The notes under the pieces: generated by a model
The model's database searches: none
What the model was told of the DNA's origin: nothing
The model's input: only the letters and a program-made list of their open reading frames with translations
Position numbers and translations under genes: made by a program
Source: Fragum whitleyi
Taxonomy: Eukaryota; Mollusca; Bivalvia; Cardiida; Cardiidae
Reading direction: 5' to 3'
Length of the DNA: 64,000 nucleotides
Assembly (NCBI GenBank): GCA_948146395.1
Contig: OX411543.1
Coordinates: forward strand, 66,599,474 to 66,663,473
In this document: in pieces, positions 1 to 11,300 of the stretch
How the letters are laid out: the number at the start of each line of letters is the position of its first letter
Numbering within the stretch: the stretch's first letter is position 1

Positions 1-175
1 AATTAACAAGCCAAGCGTATTGCGTATGAGACATTTAACGAAGGTTTCGAGAAAGGATGTAACATTTTAGATCAAATACGTTTAAGATCGGGGCTAATAT
101 CAGCAGTTATATTGTTCTTCATCAGGAAACAACTACATGTAACTGGGCCTTCGCTCATTTGGTTGTTCCTTTTCT

Positions 176-436
176 TGAATGGGTTTTACGTCGCGTTTCA
201 CAAAATTTAAGTCATATCGCGGCGGCTGGAGCACATGGCAATAGATTCCTGGTATTTCTCTCACCAGTACTACAATTACATTCTTTCTAGCCTCCAGCTA
301 CTACATGTATTCCGCAGAGGTGTACAATAATCAAACAATTGTTGGAAACCAAATAGTCGGAAAATGAGTGCCGCTGTCGGATCGAGCGCGGGCCCTTCAG
401 ATTTGCAGTTCAATGGGCTACCAACTGTGCTATAAA
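176..436 (-). mobile_element. SINE-A copy
   Basis: Reverse orientation. The tail side starts with GAATGGGTTTTACGTCGC, then GCGGCGGCTGGAGCAC and the AATAGTCGGAAAATGAG junction. The tRNA-like head is diverged but visible. Confidence 0.85.
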
Positions 437-1625
437 GATAACAGATGGAAATATGTAGACTGGTACATATATAACCATGTCTTATATAGAGGTATAAGAG
501 GAAAGTAGGAAAAGTAGGGGAAAAGTAGGTACAATGTATTAAAAAAAATTATGGCTATTTTCTGTAAGCTTGCAATGTTTTTGAAAAAGCAGCAAGTAAC
601 CCAAACATATTACTTTGGTTCTGTTTGGTTATGTAGCTTATTCAATAAATGTATAGGTCGGTTGTATTGTCCTGATAGTGACCGTTGTCAAATAAGACCT
701 TGATTGTTCCCACTCGGATATGCATGTGATGTCATTGAATGATGTGCTAATGGTAAATGGGTATGTCACGAAAACGCATGCCTTGGGGATTGATTAAAAG
801 TTTATGAAAATATAGGTTACCTGTCACTCATTATCTTTTGTACACTTTCGCCAATATCCGTGAGATCATTACCAGAATTTTACTTTCGGATCAATTTAAA
901 TAATGCATTTTTTTTGTAATTAAGTCCGTAGCGCAGTGAACCATTTGCCAACTAATATCGCGGAACATACGATCGAGTTCGAATACGCACGCAGTTGGAT
1001 GAAGACAATTCATTTCTTTTTCAAATCGCCTTAACTTTGATTTTATTATTATAAAATAAATAGAAATTGATATGTTCTCTTTAATTTCTTATTAATATAA
1101 GGTTTATCGACAGTTTTTTCTTCATATCAAATCTGCTATTCTTTTAAGTCAATGGTATTGATTTTGTTGCCAACCGTTCAAGCATGGATCACTATATTTT
1201 TGATTGTCAACTAAGCCTTTTCAAAAAAGGTCAATATCTGGCCACATAAACTAGACTTTATTAAATTCTTGGTCCGATTGCCAAGCTAGAGAAATTACTA
1301 CGGTAGTATTTGTATAACGACAATAATTACCTACTACTACAGCATGACTGAATCATTTTGAAAATATATGATATTTCCAACAGTAATAGAACCATAAAAA
1401 TCTATAGGATAATTTAGTCGTGTTGATCATTCCAATAAAGAACTTGAAATAATGCACTGGAAATTTAGGTGCAACTGTCTATTTGAATCTTTCATGGGAC
1501 GTCAAGCAGTTTAATATAAGGTCAAACAAGAGAGGCAACGCTTCAGCTTTCCATTAGAGCGTTGCTTTTGAGATTTCCAGTTCGTTTTTCTAACCAAAAC
1601 ATAAAATTTATGCGGTTTTGAACAA
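437..1625. other. AT-rich, nothing recognised
   Basis: A weak tRNA-like pair of boxes (GTAGCGCAGTGAACC and GAGTTCGAATACG, 928-990) is the only hint. Confidence 0.5.
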
Positions 1626-1629
1626 AGCG

Positions 1630-2265
1630 CAATTGAAAGGGAAGTAATAGATTTTTTTCACCCAATTCAAACTTGCGATATTCTGCTACTTCCCTTTGAT
1701 AGATTTAACGTACAGCTGTTTTTTTACTGTTCTATATATTAATTTGTGTGTCTCCATAGACCAGTCAGATGCTTCAAAATTTAAGTAAGCCAATAAAACC
1801 ATTGTAGCGATTTGAATGAATATAAGTGTTTTGTAAGTTACAAAAACTGTTCTTCCAGCGATGTGAGGAGAAGACAATCCACAATAAGCCAGACAGCCAG
1901 ACGCTTAGTTATGGCTCAAGTTACAGTAAGTCATGTTATAAATGACGAATTAGCGATCTTTATAATCTCCCGTTAAAAAGAAAAGTTATCCTGTTACATA
2001 TTTGTGTGTTTTACAGACGAATCAGGCGCATTCAACTTTACGCAAGGCAATACAATCGTAGAATATTTTGAGTATTTTGGGGGATTTGTGTGAGTGGTTT
2101 GAGCGATTTGGGCGAACGTTGTGAGTGATTTGAATGAGAGATATGAATATTATGAATGGAACGATGAGCGATCGATTAGAAATATTTGGGGAGGTACATG
2201 TATGTCTTTTATGGGAGTAGAGGTCGTTATTCAATATTATTAACTGTTCAACGAATCTCTACCCC
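1630..2265 (+). mobile_element. Old MITE-1-like fragments
   Basis: GGGAAGTAAT...TACTTCCC (1640-1697) is the MITE-1 central fold-back, followed by its downstream motif (CAGTCAGATGCTTC, 1761-1777). 2070-2250 has the GAGTGATTTGAATGAG-type right part. Diverged and broken. Confidence 0.45.
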
Positions 2266-3865
2266 GGTCATCGTTTTTAATGTGTGACACGTTACCTAAC
2301 TATGCTATAACTAACTTTAAACTTGTTATTTTTTATTTTTAGGGAAGTGAATCTGATTCTGAGAAACACAAAAGCGATGGATTAGATATACAGTGAACAA
2401 GTACACATCTTTTATCTGATATGTATCTATGGATGTAGTGAACTCATTCATTTGGAGGATCAGTGACGTTGATTTGTGAACTGTTAACAAAGTATACGCA
2501 GAGATTCTGTGCTTAAGGTAATATATGTTTGAATGATTTCCGCTTGATTTGATGAAAATGAATAATATTTTTGTGTTGCTTTTGCGTATATCAAACAAAT
2601 AAGACAGAGTGTAGTTTCCATTCAGCTCATTACAAAAACATAGAATGCACAAGTATATCAGGCAAGATAAATTGCCATTATTATTTTTGTTACCCTTTGT
2701 TTCATCTGCATCGGGGCTTGTTATGTAAACCCATTCATTATCAGTGTCATGTACATTGTAAGTACATTGTATCAACGTCCGTGACATCAAATTAATTCAT
2801 TAATAATTTGGTATGTTCAAATCTATGGATATCTTATAATATTTAACAACAACAACAACAAACCAGATCTTGGCCTGCCCTGTGTTCAAGTAACGAAAGC
2901 GCTCGCTGCAAACAGTTTTTTAAAGCGAGCAGTCTCTCTTGGAAGAGCTTCCCAAAAACGACCGGTTGCTAAGCAACAAAAATGAAAATCGATACGGTCA
3001 AGTGATCCGCCTTTTATGTTCGCTATGCTAATAATCACCTAGTGATGTCGCTAGCCGATATTGCAAGTGCCCAAAGCAAGCACGCCGTTCAGGATAGGAA
3101 GTAGGAAGACGCTAGCTAACGTTCACAAACGTTTTGCTCTCTTGAACGCGAGGCTGATTTGGTAGGTTTACATCGGTTTTCAGCTTCACAAAAAAGAATG
3201 TAAATACATCATTTAGGAATATTATAACCATAAAACAATATCTATATCACGCCCATTTCAGTTACGCTCTGAATGTATTTGTATTATAAAGGCACTACAG
3301 GAGTTATTTTTAAAGGTTCTGCTCCTCTCTCTTTTGACATTAACTTTGCAGCGCAATCTTTTCTTTAAATCCCAATTTCTTACTTAACGATATGAGGATT
3401 TTGTCAATTCAGAACGAAACCTCGTTACTGCGGCTTGATAAAATCTGTAGTTTGAGATTTTAATTTAACGGGAATATTTATAAATACGTTTTTTATTGAA
3501 TAAGATGAACATCCCAGACACGGTAATCAGCGTTATGTATTTAACTCTTCGTTTGTGAGAGGCCAAAGTGCCGTATCTGGTATTCAAGCTGTAAATACTG
3601 CAGTTTCGACGCCCAACAACGTTTTCTACATGTCCTCTACTCTTTTTAACAAAAAACTATAAATAATAAAAAATGAAACCGAAAAAAGTTACATGGCAAA
3701 ACAGTGGTATTGAATAAAGCAAATGTTAAAGTTTAACTCGTATTTATAAAGATATAAATAGTAGATACTCATTGATTAGTATTGAAATTACTTGCAGACA
3801 AACGAAGAGCAAAAAGACAGATTGTTGAATCTCTGTCACCTAGTCTCTATATGTATATTTATAAT
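2266..3865. other. No gene or repeat recognised
   Basis: AT-rich; open frames at 2326-2795 on both strands overlap each other and show no domain or codon pattern. Confidence 0.5.
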
Positions 3866-3869
3866 ATAA

Positions 3870-4330
3870 CCTACGTCGCCGTAGTAAAATAACCCCGTTG
3901 ATATTTTTGATATTACACGGATGTTATTACACCAGTGGAATAATAATGCAAATAAGCTAAGAACGAAGAACAAAGTAATATTTTTGTTAGGAAAATGACG
4001 TCATAATAGATCTGATGACGTCATTTTGTAAACGCCGTTATATGTTTCGCGGAATAACATGAATCGATAAATATCGTTATTTTCTCGTTTTATCACCAAA
4101 ATTCTGGTCATATTTTAAATAGAATATAGAATTTGTGTTCATGAAATACCGAATATATTTAACGAGTCATCTATAAACAGATAAAAACTCGGCGCTGTCT
4201 CGTTTTTATCTGTTTATAGATGACTCGTTAAATAAATTCGGTATTCAATGACCCCTCATTCAATATCCTCTATGTTATATAAATGTAGAATTTTGAGTGA
4301 GTGATCAAGGGTCAATTTTGTCTATACACG
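3870..4330 (+). mobile_element. Fold-back MITE-4
   Basis: Related over about 400 bp to the reverse-strand copy at 33795-34205 (both share AAATAACCCC, GATATTACACGG and the hairpin). It contains a hairpin with 43-nt arms (4146-4188 and 4202-4244, one mismatch, 13-nt loop). Two copies of CATGACGTCA-like TGACGTCAT sit at about 3998 and 4016. Confidence 0.75.
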
Positions 4331-4928
4331 CTATTTGTGCATATCTATATATCCTCATTATGAAATTTTATGAATTTTTTTGGAAACAAAACATTATTCA
4401 TCCTGTTTGAATACATGTAATTGATTTAAGTAGAACGATGAATATTCATTTATGGTTGGATAAAGCTCATATTTCAAACATCAATTAACCAGAATGACAT
4501 TGCAAAATTACGTGTATTTTTCTAATGATCGAAAAAAAAAAAAATACTACTCGCACTTTTGTGATGCTATGTGATATAAAGACATTGACACAGGGAATGG
4601 TTTTTGAATTGATTTGGATGGGCGAGATGAGCAATTTTTGAATGATATAGACTTTTCTTATTAAACTTACATGTCGTATTTGTATGATAAATAATGTTTT
4701 TGTATGACCAGGCAATTTCATTTAAATTTATATGTGTTAAATGTCATCAAAAATTTCTGTAAAGAGTTTGACAATGACAAAACTATGGCAAACTTTTACT
4801 TATGCATGACGACCTGTATTTTCGTAATATAAATGACATCTCTGAGACATTCTAGTCATGCACGATGTAAACCCTTATTTCATATTGCGATATTTATTCT
4901 GTGGGTTTTCAATATTGCTGGTTGTAGA

Positions 4929-5115
4929 TACAGTTAAAAACATCGTGAAATTAACAAAATGAATGAATTTGGAATGATTTAGCAATGAAATTGAATAAGT
5001 GTGAGGAGCGGGGTTTGAGTGAATTTAATAGGAGGTAATCCTATAACGCAAATTTTGTTTAGGATGAACATAATTAGCGATATTGATTGCCTACCTCCCT
5101 TCCATAAATCAAAGT
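4929..5115 (+). mobile_element. MITE-1, left half
   Basis: Starts TACAGTTAAAAACATCGTG, includes the central fold-back (AGGAGGTAATCC to TACCTCCC) and is truncated afterwards. Confidence 0.8.
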
Positions 5116-5289
5116 ACTGAAAGTACTGATAAGTTGGAATGCGTTCGAGAGACGGTGACCTCAAGTTACTAGCGAAGCTGACCCCTCCCGCCCACCACAG
5201 GTGATCACATAATATGTCTCGTCTTTAGACGGGCGTATATAAATCAATATATTTCAACAACGAGAGGCGCTTAAACCCCTTAATCGCTA

Positions 5290-5885
5290 TACAGGCCCAA
5301 ATCTGATGAAAGAAAAATTATACCAAGAGGGCCAGAATGGCCCTAAACCGCTCACCTGAATTCGATTGGTCCAGTGGATCTTATTCAAGAAACTTTTTAG
5401 CAAAGATTCATTCAAACTTGCCTAATTGTTGAAGAGGAGACAGTATTCGAATTATAAGCAGTCATAATAGACCCTGAAAAACCCATTCATTACAGAGGAG
5501 ACTCAAAATTAGCCCTACTTTGCCACGCCCATATCTATGGGCTAATGAAAATTTTGCCAACAATATTTGAAGAAGGTAATCAAAGGAAAATTCTTGTAAA
5601 GTTTCATGGAAATCTTCCCAGTGGTTCAGGAGGAGATGTCGTTCAAAGATTTTGGGCTCAAAATAAGCCCCGCCCTGCCATACCCATATTAAATTGGCTA
5701 ATTAGAACTTAGCGACAATTTTGAAAAGGGTCACCCAGGGAACATTCTGGCAAAATTTCATTGAAATTCGCCCAGCGGTTTAGGAGAAGAAGAAGTTTTA
5801 AGAAAGGTGACGACACACGACGGACGACGGAGTAAGGGTGACTCTAAAGCTCCCCTTGCGCACGTTGTGGTAAGGTGAGCTAAAA
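5290..5885 (+). mobile_element. Pearl-like element, about 165-bp core repeats
   Basis: Starts with a GGCC-type hairpin and CGCTCACCTGA, has roughly three diverged core units (TTCATGGAAATCTTCCCAGT and TTCATTGAAATTCGCCCAG), then CGACGGACGACGG and ends GGTGAGCTAAA. The layout (hairpin end, tandem core, ACGG-type microsatellite) is that of bivalve pearl elements. Confidence 0.6.
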
Positions 5886-5984
5886 AGGAAGAAATGATAT
5901 GTACCATACAGCCGACTTATGGTCGCACAGGCGACCTTATACACTCAAAACAGTTTATATATATATATTTTTTTTTTCAATAAA

Positions 5985-6445
5985 CTTCTGCTCCATTTGA
6001 GTTATCAAGTAAATTTTAAATAGAAGTGTCGTAAAGTTGTCCTCTACAAGTGATTTTTCCATGGTGAAAAGCTATTTTCGCAGGGAAGTCTTTTACTTCA
6101 TGAGTTGGAATCTCAAGACAATTTTTGGACGAAGGTCAATTGTGATTTCGACCTTTGTGACTCCAATGTTGGGCACTTTCTCGGGTCATTGACATCATTT
6201 GTGTCAAGTTTTATGATTTGGGTCAATTGGTTGTTCAGTTAGAGTGGAAACTGTTAACTGTTAAAATTTACTGATGCCCTTGACATGTATGACCCCGAAA
6301 TAATAGCGCATTTCTTTGGGTCATGGGCAATATTTGTGTAAAGTTTCGTTATTGTAGGTCAATTGCTTCTCCGTTTATCTAGCGGAAAGCAAAAGGTCAA
6401 TGGAATGAGAGGCAGACATGATGAAATCAATATAATTATGCTCCT
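5985..6445 (+). repeat. Diverged tandem repeat, mollusc-type
   Basis: Two to three units centred on GGTCATNGNCA...TTTGTGTNAAGTTT (about 6184 and 6323), a period of about 140 bp. Abuts the next MITE-1. Confidence 0.5.
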
Positions 6446-6463
6446 CTTCTTCTGAGTTGGGGG

Positions 6464-6898
6464 TAAAGTTAATAACATCGGAAAATTGATAAGGTGAACG
6501 ATTTTGGAATGATTTAAGCATGATGTTGAATGAGTTAGCGGAGCGAGTTTTGAGTGAAATTTAAGGGAGGAAATCCAATGTCACTTACTTTGTTCAGGAT
6601 GAACAAATTAGCGACATAACCTACATGTATATAAAATATGTATAAAAGTTCAATCAATAGCTTTCTATTTCGCCAAGAACCAATCAGACGCTTTAAATTT
6701 CATTTATGTCAGTGAAATCGCGATTTGGTTCTTGTTTAATTCATTTTGAATGTACACGTTGATCTTTTTTTTTATAACTTTGAGTGTTTTTGAATGGTTT
6801 GAGTGAGTGTTTTGAATGAATGAATGGAGTGCTGAGAGAGCGATTAAGAATGTTTTTTTATTGAGATGAATGTCAATTTCACGATGTAACTAACTGTA
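6464..6898 (+). mobile_element. MITE-1, near full length
   Basis: About 435 bp with left end AAAGTTAATAACATCG, the NNCCAATCAGACGC landmark at about 6683 and right end TCACGATG...CTGTA. Termini are diverged. Confidence 0.8.
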
Positions 6899-7304
6899 TG
6901 ATGGTGCTCTTAAACGTGTTGATGTGAAAGAATGTGAAGAAACAAGTTGAACTAGTTGGTTTGTTTCAAATGGCAAATTGTCTTGGTGTTAGAATGCAAT
7001 TGGGCAAAGATATTCATAATTCAATAAAAGATGTGGGGGCAAGGGTTTTATTGGATGAGTATTGGGTTTTTACAATAAAACATTCATGTAGATAGGCCTA
7101 ACTGCAATATGACGGAAAACAAACGACAATATGTTGCAAAAACATTTAATAACTTTAAAAGTGTATCACCACTTTAAGAAAAAGGTATTTATTTCGTAGC
7201 TTAGACAGAAATTTACAATACAACACCTTGTCAAAAGTTAAATTTGTAATAAGGTCGTTCAGAAAGAGAAACTATACCTTTAAAAGAAGCTTTAACATAA
7301 TTCT

Positions 7305-7440
7305 ACGAAAAACAGGTCGCGACCTTACCAAATAAGCAGATCACGTGATTGGTCTGTGCTATTGCCACAATACTGAGAAAACAGATCGCGACATTACCAA
7401 ATAAGCAGATCACGTGATTGGCTAGTGATATTGTCAATTG
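7305..7440 (+). repeat. Two-unit 67-bp tandem duplication with CACGTG cores
   Basis: Units at about 7312 and 7379 share CGCGAC, TTACCAAATAAGCAGATCAC and the palindrome ATCACGTGAT. About 0.9 kb upstream of exon 1. Confidence 0.75.
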
Positions 7441-7734
7441 CTGACTTATCACATGATTTCCAAATATAGTAATGCAAACATGTGATACTAATATATTCGT
7501 ACGCAACTTTCAATAAATATTGTTTAAAATATAAATTAGCGTGTTAATGATATACACGAAGTGATAGTTGTGTAAATGTACAGCATTATTACTTTTCGAT
7601 GAAATAAACTGGATGTCTGTCAAGATGAGATGTACAAAATAGGCCAAAGTGTATTCACATCTTGTTCACGTGATATGTGTTCTCAAGAAACCCGAAATGG
7701 AATTATCTTGTGTTCATTTTGCGGTTTTGTTAAA

Positions 7735-7865
7735 TCTAAGTTGGAATTGCTCCGCATTCCAACTTAAAAAGCATACAAGTTGTATACATAGCTTCCTTTT
7801 TCTTCAAGAACCAATGAGGTGCTAACAATTGAATAATGTCAGTGAAGTCGCGATTTTTGCTTTCC
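7735..7865 (+). mobile_element. MITE-1 internal fragment
   Basis: Contains CTTCAAGAACCAATGAGG and GTCAGTGAAGTCGCGATTT, as in the full copies. Confidence 0.65.
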
Positions 7866-8318
7866 TAATCAGAATAGCGGTCCAACCTGGCTCAAAGTTG
7901 GTCGGCCGCATGTTGTCGACAGTCGTGGGTTCAAATTGTTAACTTCTTTAAAATGATCTATCATCCATCATGTGACATCCCGGCTCCTTATAAATAAGTA
8001 ATATTGGTTCGTTAGGTTTTAAACGTAGCAAATGTTCCGGTCAGAAAAATATTAATGGTCTAGGTTCTGAGGCTCACATTTAGACATAACGACGTAGCCG
8101 TAATTAGGGGAACGCTGGTTACACCCAGAGAATTTAGATATGAAATTTCACTGGAGGTATTAAAGCACGTTAGTTTGAACATTTACAAATATAGGGTTTT
8201 TTCAATCAGTTGTACCGCCGGTTCACATCAGTTCGTCTCAGACAAAGTCTTGTAACAGATCCTTTAAATTCTTATTGAATTTCAGTGTAGAAGATCATTT
8301 CGAAGCAGCCGAACACAG

Positions 8319-8366
8319 ATGTCTGATCCCGAAAAACAGAAGCCTAGAAACTCGTCATATTTATTC
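8319..8366 (+). CDS. VCBP-like gene, coding exon 1 (N-terminus)
   Basis: ATG at 8319 opens 16 codons that read MSDPEKQKPRNSSYLF, ending in phase 0 at a strong GTAAGT donor (8367). It joins in frame to the membrane exon at 21639. A good acceptor (pyrimidine-rich stretch then CAG ending at 8285) lies just upstream, so this may be the second exon, with a separate non-coding first exon. The polar, uncharged-to-acidic start has no signal-peptide character, which supports the type II topology. The link to the next exon rests on matching phase and a plausible start; cDNA would settle it. Confidence 0.6.
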
Positions 8367-11300
8367 GTAAGTTTTTTTAGTTTCATCTTCATAGACAGGG
8401 TTAATAAGCAACAGGGCTATTGTAGCAATACGGCTTCTTTTGATCGATGATACAAGGACGTGGCTTAATGAAATCAAAATTTACGTCACGTCATTGATAT
8501 AAGAGACTGTGAAACCAAGCTGCTATAAAACTACACCTACCAGCCTACCAGAGAGACTATCAAGGGTCGGCAACTCGTACAAACGTAAACGGAAGATTAA
8601 ATAGTATGGACACTTTACATATATAACCGTTTCTAGAACTGTAAAGTGCTTTTTATCCCCCAAATTCCCTTTCTTTCGTACAGTTTTTACGCCAATGGAT
8701 GATGTTTTTAAAATAATGTAGAGCGTTGGACTACCTTTCCTTTGAATCACGCATTAGTTTTGTGGCGTTTATGTCGTTGTTCAGTTGGTAACGCGTCGGA
8801 ATGTCAATCTAGAAGTCCCCGACGGCGGCACTCATTCTTTCCGACTATTTGTCTCTCACTAATGGGTAGATAATCGTAGACCTATGTGAGATAGCAGCTG
8901 GAGGCTAGGAAAGGATGTGATGGTTGTACTGGTGAGAGAAATACCAGGAATCCATTGTTAGTTGCTCCAGCCGCCGCGATACAACTGCAAAAAATGTTGA
9001 AAATGGCGTAAAATTCCATTCAATCGATCAATCTGAATACAGGGATGATATCAGATTTCCTTAAAAGTACAGTGCAAATCGAGGATGTTTGTTTCTTAAG
9101 AATTCGTTATGTTTAACTATAGAATCTGTCGTGCTTACGGACGCCGAAGACTGTAAACAGATATTTTGTATGACAAATATATTGAAAAAAACCGACTTCA
9201 ACCAAAGAGTATAAACACAACCACGCACCTCTTTCAGTTTGTTAATGTCAATATTGTTTTTATCTCACAGCCCAAGGCATACATACATCTGTAAATTACA
9301 GATCAAAATAATATGTAGATGACCCGATAACTTCAATGGCTGCATTCCGCCTGATTTGAGATAAGTAGCCGTAGGGACATCTGGGCTTATGGGCATCGGA
9401 CAATCTATTTCTCCGTTAACTTGTTGGGTTTCTTTAAATTAAGAAACTTGATTCTTTTATAGATGAAAATGAAACTTGACGTCGTAGGGCTACCAAAATA
9501 TCGTACATGTATTTGGAAATACGATGTATGCTATAATGCTTAGAAAACGAACAAATGTTAGTGATTTTTCCTGTTTTACTTGAAGATGTAGAAAATGTTT
9601 GTTTTTTTATATTTCATAGATACATGAACCCAAAAAACCGAATCGTATTCTTGTGTTGGAATCAGTTCTGCGCTGCAGATACTTGTTTTCGACCGTTCAA
9701 GTATTTCGGTTAAGATGAACAAATCGTAATTGTTCTAAGTAACATTATATCAAATTTAATTGAAAATTATCAAAATGAACATGAAAGGCAAGAGAATACT
9801 TAATGAATTAAGATACATTTTGCCGAGGAGCAACTTAATATTTCGGTTTAAAAGTTTTTCATAAAAATATTTATTCATAAGTTTTCCTCCATTAAAGAGG
9901 TTCTTATTAATCGTTTAAAAAAGCGAAATCACATGTCCTTAAAACTAAAGTATCATTAAGTAAATGCATATGAAGAAAGTTAACAAAACGTCATGGTTAC
10001 GATTTTTCAAACGTTATAAACAGTTGTTTTCTTAAATCTGCATTTATAAGTGCCGCTCTTCTACAATGTGACAGACTTGAAATTTTGTCAATTACAAATT
10101 TCAAGAAGACAATTTGAACACCGTGTTTTATTCAGGGGTTATTTGTAAATTATATCAGTATACATGAAGTAGTATTTTGTCAAGATGACACGGGAAGGTG
10201 ATCATTAATTTTTTGTGGGTCCTGGCTTTTCAAGGTAAATACACAAATAACATTTATAATCAATCATAAAACTATGACAACAACTGTGTCAACCTTTAAC
10301 GTTTGTTTAACTAAATACAATAAACGATAAGAACTGAAAAGGATTCCGGGGACCTTTACGTGATCTATTCAACTGACCAAAATTTTGACCGCCGCCGTCA
10401 TAGCGCAGTTAGTAGCGCATCGGACTGTCAATCTAGAGGTCCCGGGTTCGATCCCCGAAGGCGGCACTCATCCTTTCCGACTATTTGTCTACCACCGAGG
10501 GGTTGGTAATCTTAGACCTATGTGGGATAGCAGCTGGAGGCTCGGAAAAGATGTGGTGGTAGTACTGGTGTTTGAAATACCAGGAAACCATTGTTAGGTG
10601 CTCTAGCCGTTGTGATGTGACTGAAATTATGTTGAAAGCTGCGTAAAAACCCATTCTTACAAACAAAAAACAAACCAGATAAATGGTCGTCTGTCAGACA
10701 AGGTAGAAGATCAATTCAGTTGAGAGATGAAGAAATCATATTTCATGAAGGTACATGTATACTACTATAAACCATATCACATGCATGTATGAATCCGCTT
10801 CGCAAATTCGTTCATTGGTGTGATTAGGTTTTTATTATCACACATCCATGAAATCAACAAATGATATACTCATTTCTCATAATTTAATATCATAAGGCAA
10901 TAAATGTTAATATTTATCAATACAAAAACATATTTTTCACGGGGTAACTTTTTGCCGAAAAGATTATTTGTTGATTTCATGGATGAATAAAACTAAAAAC
11001 TTTATCGCAAATCTTTAAATTAGCCAAGCAGATTCATACTCGTACATGTGTGTGGTTAGACTTTTAGATTTACACCTGCATTGAATCAACAAATAATATC
11101 TTTATTTCTTAAAATTAAATATCACGAAGCAATAACTGTAAACATTTGTCAATAATGAAAATATTTCTTACGGATTGATTTTTTGCCGAAGCTTTCAAAA
11201 TAGCTGCGTACTCAAAATTGTTTGTATGGAGGAATAAAACTATTTGCAGCCAATCAAAACGCACAATTGTTTATGATATTATCTAGAATTAAATCATTAT

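Noticed and set aside
2326..2795. Coding exons on both strands
   Set aside because: Open frames overlap on opposite strands in AT-rich DNA, with no domain and no convincing splice sites.
10391..10467. Functional tRNA-Asp gene
   Set aside because: The tRNA-like part runs straight into a body shared with at least eight other copies, and has anticodon-stem and T-stem mismatches; it is a SINE head.
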